A stretch of DNA of 64,000 bases from Lota lota (GCA_026745465.1 JACYXH010000812.1:5477954-5541953), one strand, 5' to 3'; shown: positions 49,328-61,596, numbered from the stretch's first letter. Notes: generated from the sequence alone by a model not told the origin. Made by a program: numbers and translations.

Positions 49328-51690
49328 ATGTCCTCCCTGGTCCGACTGAGGCTGCTGCCCAGCGCCAAGTGCCTGTACACCCAGCCCGTCCAGGTGCTGG
49401 TGGACGGCCTGCGCTCGTCCCAGGTGGTCACCATGAAGGCCAGGGCCACCGACGACAAGGGGGTGCTCTTCCACGCCTCCGCCGTCTACAGGGCCGACTC
49501 CGGCGGGGTCTTGGACCTCAGGAGGGACCCCTCGCTGGGCGGGAGCTACACAGGCGTGGAGCCCATGGGTCTGCTGTGGTCCCTGATGGCCGATGCCCTC
49601 CACACCAAGTTCTACAAGAGCGACTCCCGGAAGCCCCACGTGGTCAGGTTCTCCGTGCACGAGGGAGAGGCGGCGGCCGGGCCTGCTTTGGCCGAGGCGA
49701 CCAATGAGAGGCATCTGCTGGCGGATGGGGTCGCCCGACAACCAATCAAAGAAGGGAACATCCGTGGAGTTCTCTTTGTACCCCCTGGTGGGTGGCTGAG
49801 TGCTGTTAAAAAAAGGCCCAGACAGATCCATGTAGTGAAACAATGTGAAGTCACGTCATCATGATGGTCTCCAGGCTAAATGGTGTGGCCAGTTCCACCA
49901 ACACCCAGTTCGTAACATTCATAATACTGCAAATGCAAGGGCTTTCATCACAGGGCCCTAGGCTCAATCACCATTGTATTACCTCATTCTGCGATAGATA
50001 GTGACTGAATTGAGTTATTTACATGAAAATCTTTGGAGATTTCCACTTCAATGACCAAGCAAACATTAATGACTTTAGCAAAAGCATTATGATTATAATA
50101 AGAGCTGGGTATGATTACGGAATACATTTCATAATAATAATTGTCACTGATTTACTGTATTATGTCTTTCACTAATGTCCTGATATAGCCAACCCTCATG
50201 GACATTTATTATAAGTTTCGGTTTAACATCCAAATAAAAGCTCTTAGTTTCAGTGTGTTGGTGTGATGGTCATGAGATTAAAGATGAGTAATAGTGCAAC
50301 CAGTAGCAGCAGTATTTGTCTTCTGAAGCTCAAGCCTATCCGTAGAACCCATGATTTCTTGTGTTTGTAATGCACTATACTTTCTATTGCGCAGGAGAAG
50401 GCCCCTTCCCTGCTGTGTTGGACCTTTACACATTTGGCGGTGGGCTGTCTGAGAGACGAGCCTCTCTCCTGGCCAACTGTGGCTTCATGGTTCTGACTGT
50501 GGCACTTTACGGCCATGACGACCAGCCCAAGAAGGTCACAAAGCTCCATTTGGACTACTTTGAGGAGGCAATACAGTTGTTAAGGAAACATCCAAAGGTG
50601 AGTATCCTGAGGAAACCGAAGAAGGATGAACTGTACACCAATTATGCTTAAAGTCAAACAAAAGTTGAGTACCAAAAATAATATAATTACTGAGTGAAAT
50701 CTACTGACAAGAAACATGACACAAAAACCGAACTGACACATTGAGTAATTGTCCTCCAAACATGTAGGCTATAAAGATGGATTTGCTCTCTTTGTGCGCC
50801 TCTTAGTATTTCAACCAGTCCTTGTGTAGGCCGTTGTTACAGATAGAGACAAGGTTTCAGCCTCTAGTTCATCTTGTGTGCTGCCTTCCATGTTCTTCTG
50901 CTCTGAGCAAGATCTGTTTCAAAAGCAGATGCAGAGTCTCCGGACTTAATTGATCCCTAGGGAAATTACTGTCACAGGGGCTCATCAAAATGTACATGAA
51001 ATACTATAAACTATGTAACTTTAAAAGTGGCTCATATGCTAGGAGCTTGCATGTTACATTAACAGTGTTTATTTCTCACAGGCAATGGATTCGGGCGTTG
51101 GCGTAATATCAATATCCAAGAGCGGAGATCTGGCACTTTCAATCGCCACGTACCTACCAAACGTTAAAGCCACCGCGTGGATAAACGGCTGCTGCTCCAA
51201 CGTTGCCCTACCCCTCTACTACAGAGGAAGTCAAATACGCTCTGCCCTAATGTACGACACCCATGGTATTACGGTCACCGAGTCTGGTGCTTTGAACATA
51301 AAGCATGGCCTTCACGATCATCTGGCACCAGAGAACGAAGGATCCCTGATTCCCATCGAACGAGCCGCAGGGCGCTTCCTCTTCGTGGCCGCTGAGGATG
51401 ACCTCAACTGGGACAGTTGTCTTTTTGCTAACCAGATGGAGGAGAGGCTGAGACGTCTCGAGAAAGACAACTTTGAGAAGGTGGTTTACTCACAGTCGGG
51501 GCACTACCTGGAGCCACCGTTCGGGCCGTACTGCCCGTCCAGCTTCCATGGGGTGGTGGGGGCGCCGGTCGCGTGGGGTGGGGAACCCAAGGCCCACTCG
51601 ACGGCTGAGGTGCACCTGTGGAACAAGATCCAAGAGTTCTTCAGAACACACCTGGTCCCAGAGGCTGGTGCAGCCAAAGCTAGGTTATAG
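49328..51690 (+). CDS. ACOT/BAAT-family acyl-CoA thioesterase-like enzyme, copy 3
   Basis: Exons 49328-49787, 50395-50597 and 51082-51690 give 423 aa. Domains and the Ser233/Asp328/His362 triad are as in copies 1 and 2, and the terminus is again -ARL. It differs from copy 2 only at residues 394-395 (Ser-Thr in place of Ala-Met), within the conserved GGEPKAHAMAEV region; other family members usually have HA there. After the stop the match to copies 1 and 2 ends abruptly near 51,706, and the 3' flank is a much older, diverged version of theirs. It has lost the proximal AATAAA, so this copy probably has a different 3' UTR. No transposon follows. It is probably one of the two ancestral paralogs. 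Confidence 0.9.
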
Positions 51691-52531
51691 AAGGCTGTTT
51701 TCCTCTAACCTTGGAATATGAGGAACGTATTTCCAAACGACCTAATGCTCTAATTTTGTTTACATAAGGCTTATAGGCTTGTTTATCCCATCCTCAAATT
51801 TCACTTGCACTAAACACCTTCATATTTGCGATGCCTTTATATGTCAAACATTTTATAATTATTGTACGATAACAGCACAATCATGCAAATAGTCTCTCAG
51901 GTAAGGGTTTATATTCTTTTTCAATTGTTTTCTTTAGAAGCATTACGATCCGTAATAACGTTGTAGCTACATTGAAGGCAGTGCCAATGGTAGTCACGTT
52001 ACAAGAACTCCTTCCATGACAGCCCTTGGGACTAGTGTCCCTGGGGCTGGCATCATAACACAACGACCGACTCGAGAAGACGTGGATCTGGCTCGGGCTT
52101 TCCTGAAACACAAGGCGCTTTATCTATTATCTGCTACTTTGACTCACTGATAATGTGTCATGTGATCTGTGTTGCTCATGTACAGCATCTCTTGCATAAG
52201 CTGTACCTCCCTCTGGAATCCCCTAGAATATGAAGGCTGCAGAGTAAACGGTCAATGGCACGGTTGTACCGTTGGTGCTTTTCTAACACTTTGCATTAAA
52301 AATGGCCCCACAAAGTTCCTAATGTTGTGGTGATTTGTGCTACCTTGTGTTGAAATGAAAGACGACTACAAATAGGTAATAGGCATATCACACTAAGCGT
52401 TATCTATTTAGGCACTTTCCCATCTTCTTAGTATCTATGCTTACTCTTGATTTGTTATTAATTTCTCTAGTCTTGTACTTTTTAACCAGCACATTCAGCT
52501 AATAGATGACGTTGCCATGATTATTTAGCCT

Positions 52532-52537
52532 AATAAA
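52532..52537 (+). promoter_or_regulatory. Candidate polyadenylation signal AATAAA, copy 3
   Basis: First clear AATAAA after the copy 3 stop (842 bases). It is conserved with the distal signals of copies 1 (37,462) and 2. Confidence 0.5.
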
Positions 52538-52954
52538 TCCTATGCTGTTCACCCAGTTTCCATTCACTGATATTGTTTGTATATGTGTATATCGTCATAG
52601 ATTGGCTTATAGTTTTTTTTGCATTCTAGCGTAGGCAACAAGCAATAAGATAACTGTTGATTTATTTTGCTTGAGTTTCAAAACTAATGCTGACATTAGT
52701 ATTAAAACACAGAGCCACATGGCAGCATGTGATGTCATTGGTAATGGCCACTGTCTTCGCTCTCCTCTCTGTGTCATTAGGTTTATACATAGCAGACCCC
52801 CTGGTTATTAACCCAGCTGGATCAGGGCTTCTGAGTCAACTGTGTGTGAGAGAGGACGTCTCCTGACTCAATGAGTCTGCATCGGTGTCCTACCATTCTT
52901 TTGGAGTAAATCCTGCCATACGCCACCTTAATCTCCTAATTTTGCTCCTCCGAC

Positions 52955-53210
52955 ACACAACACAGGTAGAAGTTGTAGAAAAAGATTTTATTTGAGAGTT
53001 GTCACGATGTTACAGCCAGAGCAGGTGGTAAATGCTGACACATCCAAGCTCTCTCTTGAGTGTGTGGTGATGGCTGATGCCGGTGTGCCCTGATTGCCCA
53101 ATGCACCACAGGTGTGCACTGTGCAGCCTCACCTAGCCCCAGAGTAATCAGCCTGACTGGGGCCTGGCGAGGCTGCCTAAATTAACCACCAACCACACAC
53201 TCCATACCTA
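52955..53210 (+). repeat. Dispersed repeat, plus-strand copy
   Basis: Matches the reverse complement of 10,835-11,100. It lies in sequence absent from the paralogous flank of copy 1, as expected for an insertion after the older duplication. Confidence 0.6.
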
Positions 53211-53751
53211 CATTTCACCTCAGCAATCAGTTTACAGATTGCTTGGGTTGTCTGTGTGTGAGTGTTGCTGTGTGTGTGAAGTACAAGAAATGGAAAAAGA
53301 ACAGAGGAGATTAGGCCTACACACAGATTCTAACTGCACTATCGTCTGTGTTGCCTTGATTAACACTTCCAACAAACTCAAGCAAAAACTACTTAGGGGT
53401 CCAACAGTCCTTGATCAGTCTCTCGCTGTTACTCAATAATGCATCACACATGTACGCTCTGTGCTGCTTGTTAAACAAGGCAGCATTGGATCAGGTTATC
53501 CATTATCTTCCTCCACTGAGCAGTGTTGGGGAAGTCAGAATGTTGGATATAAACGACTACTGTAATCACTCGCATTGAATATGACCTGGTTGCTTTCTCA
53601 TAGAAAAACTAGTATAGATGTTAGGGCTGTTTTTGGGCTGGTTTACAAGATTCTTTTCTGATGCATGCAAGGTTTGACGAAACAAGGCATTGATGGTTCT
53701 CAACTCTACCTTGTAAATTATTTGGAACCATTATAAAAAAGCAGGACTTCC

Positions 53752-54081
53752 TTTAAGGTACTTTAGGTAAGATTTAAGAGCAAATATTTAGTAGCCATCA
53801 GTCGGCTGTTGGTGAGTGAAAGGCTCTGTGAAAATGCCTGTTTTGAGTTCACTTGGCCTGCCTCTGTATAAACAAATTTAGATTTTTGACCGCTCCTGGC
53901 TTATTTCTGACCAATCAGGTAATCTTGAACATTATTAGTTCGGGGACTCCATCTTGCATTCAAGCACAGGTGTGTGAAATGCAACACTTCTAAATTGTGC
54001 AGAAACAAAACGAGGGGATGATTCCGCTCTTTTCTTCTTTCTCTATTTACAACTCTTGAATCTTGCCTACTGCACCTTTAA
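53752..54081. mobile_element. MITE-like element with terminal inverted repeats
   Basis: The left end TTTAAGGTACTTTAGGTAAG and the inverted right end TTAAAGGTGCAGTAGGCAAG match, and both continue as ATT-AAGAG. About 330 bp, non-coding. Related sequence lies at 16,284-16,545, and a similar terminus near 25,880 (CCTACAGCACCTTTTTAA). Confidence 0.7.
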
Positions 54082-55224
54082 TGCAAGACCATCTCAAGAC
54101 ACATCATTGTCAGACTTTCCCATTTGCTCCAGGTTCCTGATGTTGATCAAGGGAGAACAGACACACTGACTAAGCCAGGCTTACAGAGTTGCAGATCAAA
54201 GACTTTCCATGATCTGGACTCATCCCTGTCTTCCTTTTCATGGAGGGATTTATATTGATCCCAACGTTTCCTCATACACACTCAATCTGTTCCTCATTTT
54301 CTCATCTGCCACTATATTCTGTCTGTCTGTCTGAATGATAGAGGAGGGTCTTGAGTGTAAGTGAAATAAGCATAGATACATGGGGACAGAGTAGACAATG
54401 TAGTTGATGTTTGTGATTTCTAACATGGACTAAAGCAACGGTTTTGAGAGACTGTTGGGAGCGAAGAACAGAGAAGAAAGAGGGGAGGAAGAAGGAGGAA
54501 TACTTGGATAATAGTGCCCAAATGTGAACATAGAAATAGAGATAAGGAACAAATGAGAAGAAACAGGATAGTTAGTGATAGATCATGCCTTTGACATGAC
54601 ATATTACAAGCCAGAAAGAACATACCAGGTATGTCTCGGATCTAGGACCACATACAAAAATTGGCCAACATCGTATTTGAAAAGATCATTATTTGTATTT
54701 TTATGTTCTGTCCTAAAGTTACTTTACGTCAGTTCATTCTGAACAGCAGACTGTTATCCATGGAGCTGAGTTAGTGTATTAGTGTATTGTTTATTAGCTA
54801 TTATATACAAAACAATGTATATTTTAAAGCAATGTGTTAAGTTAATGTATGCAACCATTTTCTTTATCAGGGAACTATGGTGTCATTCACATCCATCATT
54901 CACATTGGTTTCCTATTTTGGCACTGGCATGTGCATTCACACACACCCATCAGACCCATTTCCCTTATCGGCCAAACACACAAAGTGTGCTTGTTGCTGA
55001 CTTGACTTAACCCACTTTTACGCAATAGGACCACTGGGGAGCAGCATTTGGCTAGATGTATGCCCCAAAATGCATTGCATCACACTGGTGGTGTTTACTG
55101 CTGCTGCCAACAGTCTGGTATCTGATAGTAACTATGTGTTCCTGTGCATCTGATATGGATTTACACAAACTACAGACTAGCTACCCTAGGGACCAGAGGA
55201 TGGACAAAATGCAATCAGGACTAG

Positions 55225-55225
<1 letters not shown>
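54082..55225. other. Gene-free interval
   Basis: No gene or strong repeat recognised; short open frames lack motifs. Confidence 0.5.

Positions 55226-55300
<75 letters not shown>
55226..55300. repeat. (AC)37 microsatellite
   Basis: Perfect AC array. Confidence 0.97.
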
Positions 55301-55301
<1 letters not shown>

Positions 55302-55447
55302 TCAGTCACAGGGAGATAAGCTCACTTGCATTCAGAGATATGCACTTAGCACACATGCACACGCACACACACACGCAATAAATAAATAAAAACTAACCTG
55401 CAGAGGCTGTTCTCTAAGTATACACGATGTGCCCCTTTACACACGCA

Positions 55448-55448
<1 letters not shown>

Positions 55449-55497
<49 letters not shown>
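55449..55497. repeat. (AC)24 microsatellite
   Basis: Perfect AC array, followed 44 bases on by an oppositely phased GT array. The two could pair as a hairpin. Confidence 0.97.
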
Positions 55498-55498
<1 letters not shown>

Positions 55499-55538
55499 GC
55501 ATTGCCTGCATCCCTGTAATCACACAAACACATTACTA

Positions 55539-55540
<2 letters not shown>

Positions 55541-55571
<31 letters not shown>

Positions 55572-55620
55572 CATGCATGTGTGTGTGTGTGTGTGCGTGC
55601 GTGAGTGCACGTGCACATGC
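55541..55620. repeat. (GT)n microsatellite, interrupted
   Basis: GT runs broken by GCGTGCATGCATG and GCGTGCGTGAG. Confidence 0.93.
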
Positions 55621-56426
55621 AGCCACATGTGCATATGTCTGTGTTGGTGTTTATATAAGGGCTGAACTGAGAGGTCTGGAAGTGATTAAGATAACGGCCC
55701 GAGGGGACGGGCCAGGGATGGTTTAGGGAAGAGGAGGGCTGTGGGTCAGGGGGATACCATAATAGATGATTCCTGTTGCTATTTTCACAATATTCGGAGA
55801 ATTGTAACTGAATTATATTGCAGTTGCTGATCTCCAATGTATCATTCTATTTATGGAGAAATAGTACCCTTTCTTCATAACCAATAATTAAATTAGCTAT
55901 AGCCAAGCCCCAATAAACATAACAAGTGACTTCAGATCCTTTGCATTTGTGGATGTAATGGATTGAAGTAGTTATTAGAGCCATGAATTGATTACGGCCA
56001 AATAGTAGTCAGTTGAGCTACTGACCATCAGGGGGCCACAGCCTTTCCAGGGATGCGTCCTTAATGGACCCCTGGTGGCTGGATGTCCCTGGGTGGTACT
56101 TACCAAACGTGTGCTACTCAGCGAGGATGCATCGATAGCACATCGCAACAACAGCAGCAATGTCACGTTGCCAAATGAAAGTACCGGGACAGAAAGAGGA
56201 CCTGCCACTGCAGGTGTGTGTATGTGTGTATCGTATTTTTATAATATCATATATTCTTGTCTTTAAAAACAGAATCTAAAAACACATCAGGTGGGTTCTG
56301 GAACTCCGGGAGTGACAAGATGGCAGAAGCTGAAGGTAAAAGAAAACACCTTCACCGTCATGTGGCTTTAATGTGTAGGAAGGAGCCTGGAGCAGAAACC
56401 TCTGTTCTCGGCCTGCAGGGACCTTG

Positions 56427-56534
<108 letters not shown>

Positions 56535-56571
56535 CACTAGGAAAATAGTGTGAAGAACCTTGGTGGAAGAA

Positions 56572-56597
56572 TGTGTGTGTGTGTGTGTGTGTGTGTG
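56572..56597. repeat. (TG)13 microsatellite
   Basis: Short TG array, 39 bases after the (AC)52 array and complementary to it. Confidence 0.95.
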
Positions 56598-56632
56598 GGT
56601 TGGGAGTGGGGGTGAGGGGGTCAGGCATTCCA

Positions 56633-56655
56633 CCCCCCCCCCCCCCCCCCCCCCC
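56633..56655. repeat. Poly-C tract
   Basis: A run of 23 C residues. Confidence 0.95.
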
Positions 56656-56965
56656 GAGTCAGACATCTCAGCTATGCAGCAAGGTTGATATACGTCTCTG
56701 CTTTACCTGCTGGAAAGTGTTTTTGTGTGTGTGCATGTGCGCACACACACACACAAACGTTCAGGGTGTTTGTGTTGTTATTTAGTGCGTGACTTTGTGT
56801 ATCACATATTTATTATAGATTGAATTAGTCTAGCTGGTGGGCAGGGTTTGTTTTGGGCCAGCGTTTGGGGCTGTGATGGTCTGGTCTGACCATGGGTGTC
56901 TGAAAGTACAACCAGAAGGTTCGGAGGCTCACACAAAACGTTGGAAAATATGTTGCTTTAGGAAA

Positions 56966-56966
<1 letters not shown>

Positions 56967-56997
<31 letters not shown>
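56967..56997. repeat. (AC)15 microsatellite
   Basis: Perfect AC array. Confidence 0.95.
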
Positions 56998-56999
<2 letters not shown>

Positions 57000-57000
<1 letters not shown>

Positions 57001-58000
57001 TAAGTAATTAAGATATGGATTGCAATCAATACAACTAAATGGAAATATGGTGAAGAATAAGGCGTTATACACCATTTAGTCAGTGTGGTTAATTATTCCC
57101 TATCTGGTATGAAGCTGTGTCTCATCCAAGGCTAGAGTTATGAGCAGCACTGCAAAAGGTTTAAGATGCCATTACAACAAGGTCAACAAGAATCCTGTTG
57201 TGAATGTTTGTCCCACTCTTCCATTTGTTGTCCAGGTTGTGTTGTTGGTTTGTATTTGCTTTTACATTTAAAATGTCAGATCTGCAGTTATTTCTGATTG
57301 AAGTTTGAAGTTGGACATTTTGAACAAAGATTTCATAATGGTGTTTGCAACCAGACACCCCTTTGCTAAAATAGTTTAGTTAGTCCAAATTTAAATATAA
57401 ATGTTGTATATTATAAATGGAGCTTAATATGACAGTATGTCTTCAACTAACTGTAGCACTATTATTGTGATATATTAGTTTCATCCCTGTATGAACAACA
57501 ACAATATAATCCCTGCATATTAACGGGGGGCATCCATTATAGTAGCAACACCATCAGCCTCGTACACCCAAAATGCACCTGGGCTTTGCAGCTCATGAAA
57601 GAGGGAGAAATCCTTCTGGGTAATGTACGATGCTAACATGGACACACATTGTAGATAGAACCCAGTTCATTTAGACTGGTCCCCAACACCATAACCACAA
57701 TATTGTGTTATATTGCAATATTATGCAAATCTGACAATAGACCCATAAACATGTTCTATAATGTACTTACATTAAGAGTCTGCATTTTTAAATACGTATA
57801 TTTGATTTATTTTAGCTGTAGTGTCCGCCGGAGCTTATCGCTTTTACTGAAAGAAACCACCAGGTGAACCTAAAAAAGAACACTCATGTATGTTAAACTC
57901 ATCATCCAGCCAAGGAGGGGCCTACCATTTCCTTTGCTCGTGACCATAATCTCTTCCCCAGACTACTCTTTCTTATCTCTATCACTCTGTCTCACAGATA
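57000..58000. other. Gene-free interval
   Basis: AT-rich sequence with no recognisable feature. Confidence 0.5.

Positions 58001-58003
<3 letters not shown>

Positions 58004-58043
<40 letters not shown>
58004..58043. repeat. (AC)20 microsatellite
   Basis: Perfect AC array. Confidence 0.96.
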
Positions 58044-58045
<2 letters not shown>

Positions 58046-58429
58046 TCGGTCTTACCCTCCAGCTGGAGCCTATTACTCTATCTCCTGCGCTACAGGAAGT
58101 GAACTATCATTTAGGGCTGACAGGTACATGGACTGGATCTTACTGGCTCTGTTCTGCTGTTGTGCGCCAACAACAGGCCAGTCTTTCTATAACAACGCCT
58201 AGGGATTCCTGGGGATTCCTCCTCTCTACCAGCTAAACCTGCATATTTATTTATATATAAGTCTGTATAGGTGTTTTAGAGAGTTGCATAATGGCACTTA
58301 CCCCTTACTGTTACCTGGGAGAGGGCTCTGTTAGGCTGCATCCTATTAGTCAGTACATTTCAGTACTATACTATATAATAAAGTACTACATACTATACTT
58401 AACTATATGTAAACCTATACTGCGTAACA

Positions 58430-58660
58430 TTTCTACTGCAGCTATTTACTTCAGCAAAGAATATCTGAAGTGGAAAGTTTCCCAAGAATGAAAAACACCC
58501 ATCCCCGAGTCAATCCATCCAGGGAATTGTTCTTTAGGACTGTTGTCCCACCGTGGGCAGTAACTGTCATCTGAGAATGATATTCCAATAACTGTAGCTA
58601 CAACTCAAGCCACTAGAGGCTGCTAATGAGAAAACTTGCATAACGTAGTTTAAAGTCGTT
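58430..58660. repeat. Dispersed repeat, copy 2 (first copy at 2505-2790)
   Basis: Shares the blocks listed for the copy at 2505-2790, in the same orientation. Confidence 0.55.
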
Positions 58661-58729
58661 TGTTTGGAAGGCATGGCACAGATGTAGGGACACAGACAGA
58701 TATACACACACATACGCATGAAGGAAAGC

Positions 58730-59430
58730 ACACACACACACACACACACACTCACTTTTATTCAGCTGTTGTTCTGCTTTCTTTGTGTTTGTGAAGGAGA
58801 TGAGAGAAGAGGAGAGAGCTTTGGAAAGAGAACCATGAGGCCCATGACTTCAGAGAAGTACGCCATTTCTGCTAATGAGTTTCTACTCATTGGTAAAACC
58901 CTAATGAATTTACACAAGTTATCTCCTTTTAACGACAGAGCTGACAGCCCCATTCCTGATTCATGTGCACCTCTCAGGTCTGTGTACCTGAGAGTGCTTG
59001 TGCTTGCAGTACACATTCTTATTACCTTATTTTTATCTACATTTACATTTTTGTTTTGTTTTTTGTTGTGTTTAGCTGTAGCTATTGGGTTCACAATAAG
59101 AGATTCCAAAAATGACTCGAGGCAATAACAACAGCATCAACCACACCACCAACAAAAGAAAGCTGGAAAGGCGATTAAAAAGGCTAAACTCTATTCCACA
59201 GCTTCACCTCCTATCGTACTACATCAAGTCTGTCTGGTGATGTCAGCTTGGCTCCTGGTGAATGCTAAACGCCATGGACAGTCTAACCTCTGTCAAACGC
59301 CTGTCAGAGGGGACATTGACATTCAGAGAGCAGTGGGTCGCATCCTAGAGTTTTGGCGGTGGTACTGCAAGCCTAAGTGTCCTCTCCCTGGTGTGTTACA
59401 AGTCGCACAATGGTGGTCGATGTGATGTAT
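58730..59430. other. Region with weak open frames, no gene called
   Basis: A frame at 58,718-59,128 contains a hydrophobic run (about VLAVHILITLFLSTF...AVAIGF) but begins inside a CA array, and the other strand is open as well. I see no domain and no splice context, so no gene is called. Confidence 0.4.
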
Positions 59431-59825
59431 GTATCCCTAGCAATCTTCATTCAGTCTTCAATGATCCAAAGTGTAAATCAGCCCATTTGTTTATGTGGCT
59501 CATTGCTGTATCTTTAGTTTGCTTATGTTTTGTTTATCTCTTGCATAGCGACCCATAGAGACAGATTTGTTATCAACGTTTGTTTGGAAGTGTGTAAAAA
59601 TTCCAATAGACAATGGAGCAAAAGTAAAATGGATGACCTTGCTCCGCCTGCAGGTTTGTCCTACAGCTACAGAGACGCCCTCATGGCATAAGCCAATACT
59701 TTGAATGCGGGCCCATTTGAATGCAAGCAAAGTGTGACCTGATTGATTTGGTCAAATGTAACAAAGGTAAAATGTAAACCTAAATGGTTCCATAACATAA
59801 GTACCATTGAGCCGTTTTTTCAGCC

Positions 59826-59827
<2 letters not shown>

Positions 59828-59881
<54 letters not shown>
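59828..59881. repeat. (TG)27 microsatellite
   Basis: Perfect TG array. Confidence 0.97.
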
Positions 59882-59883
<2 letters not shown>

Positions 59884-59933
59884 ACACAGTTTTAGAGATA
59901 AAGATCCATACTCAAGAAAAGATTAGTATGGAT

Positions 59934-59943
59934 GTGTGTGTGT

Positions 59944-59974
<31 letters not shown>

Positions 59975-60100
59975 GTGCATTTTACGTGGTCACGAGCGGA
60001 GGGGGGGGGGGGGGGGGGGGTGTGTTGTGTCATTATAAACTCCAGCGCCCGTCCACTTACCCCCACCCACAACCCCCCCCCCCCCCACCCCCCCCCCCCC
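59934..60100. repeat. TG array, two poly-G tracts and a facing poly-C tract
   Basis: (TG)12 at 59,934-59,957 runs into G18 (59,958-59,975). G20 follows at 60,001-60,020, then C14-A-C13 at 60,073-60,100. The G and C tracts are inverted with respect to each other and could form a long G:C stem. Confidence 0.95.
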
Positions 60101-60336
60101 TTCAAAGTGCAATTACTTGCTAATTAAATATGCTTGCATGCTATTATCACAAACCATTTCCGCCTGGCTTCTCTGACTCCTCTCTCTCATTCATAATTTA
60201 ATTCCTCCATGCACTCGTGGTGTTCTCCGGGCTCTGCCCCACTAGAGGTGACCGGACGGGGAAGTCCTGGACACCAGACAGAGAGAAAACGGGAGAAAGA
60301 GATTACGTTCTTAAGAGTGTTGTTTACATTAGCGTC

Positions 60337-60490
<154 letters not shown>

Positions 60491-61274
60491 AGAAAAAGAT
60501 TGAGGTACGAGATGGAGGTAACCTATATAGAGTAAGGATGTGTGTGTTTATCTGTGTGTATGTGTGCGTGTGTGTTTGTGTGTCTGTCCGTGTGTCTGCA
60601 GGTCCAGTACGTGTCGGCAAGCTCTTTCATGCATGCGATTCCGCTCGTTTCTCTCGCTAGCTTCATCAAGAGACCGCCGACCGCGCATCTCCCAGTGTGA
60701 TGAACGCGTGGGACTGCCAATAGTGTGATAGTACTATCACGTCACCGCTTGTGTTTCATGTCAGCGCTCTATAATTAGGTACTGTTGGATCGGTCCAGCC
60801 GTATCACCTCCTTCCCTCTCCCACTTCAATATATGTGTCCATGTAGGTGGGCTTATGATCCCCTTTCAATAGTTCAATACAGCTATTTCTTTCAGTACAA
60901 CTATTTGATTGCTTTAGATGCTGCATGAGAATGCATGTTTATCATTGAAATACTTCACTTCCTTCCACTTTAGTATTGTGACTGTTATCAAAGAATAAAA
61001 GTCCCACATACTATGTATATATTTTTTAGCTAATGCAAAATCGTTTGGACATTCGGGGATGACATATTTTATTTTACAAATATGGTTAAGATTATAGAGA
61101 TGCGATCGTCATTCTGGTCAACCGTAAAAAAAGAAAATTACATCAGGGCTATTCTAAGTGTTGCTGACTTTGTTATGCTACACTTACGCACCTGAAGATG
61201 CTATAGGCTGACATTAGAGGAGGGGAGATCATCTAGATGTTTGATTGACGGACAGGCTTGTGAAGTGGGTAGGT

Positions 61275-61311
<37 letters not shown>
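61275..61311. repeat. Poly-G tract (37 bases)
   Basis: Longest homopolymer in the window. Confidence 0.97.
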
Positions 61312-61312
<1 letters not shown>

Positions 61313-61442
61313 AGTGTAAGGGAAGAGAAAAACATCCCGCCACACATCAGGCAGGATACCTGTCTGATGTCTGAGACTGAGTTCAAATAAGAGACTGCTG
61401 TCAAATAGGACTAGCAAACTCCTATCAAATGCCATTGGAAAG

Positions 61443-61489
61443 TGTGTGTGTGTGTGTGTGTGGGTGGGTGGGGGGGGGGGGGGGGGGGT
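61443..61489. repeat. (GT)n followed by G-rich tract
   Basis: A GT array grading through GGGTGGGTG into a run of about 18 G. Confidence 0.93.
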
Positions 61490-61596
61490 GGCCTTGAGGC
61501 AGTTTTAATCTGGTCAAAGTGCAATTAGTGTCAAAACAGGGGGGAAGGAGGAGGCGGCCATGTTTTCAGGTGAGGGTTTGTTGTCTCTCTCTCTTT

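Larger units (their letters stand above)
43948..51489 (+). repeat. Recent tandem duplication, second unit (7.54 kb)
   Basis: Direct tandem counterpart of 36,396-43,946. It runs from exon 3 of copy 2 through the second Tc1 copy into exon 3 of copy 3. Identity to the first unit can be followed up to 51,597. Confidence 0.9.
51706..53450 (+). repeat. Diverged 3' flank of copy 3, old paralog of 36.61-38.1 kb
   Basis: Collinear but clearly diverged from the flanks of copies 1 and 2. Shared pieces include TGCGATGCCT, TTATTTAGCCTAATAAA versus CTATTTAGCCTAATAAAA, AACCCAGCTGGATCAGGGC, and the GAACAGAGGAGA-TAGGC block. It has about 315 bp of extra sequence at 52,893-53,207. Confidence 0.75.

Noticed and set aside
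58718..59128. 136-codon frame with hydrophobic segments
   Set aside because: It begins inside a CA array, a similar-sized antisense frame overlaps it, and there is no domain or splice evidence.
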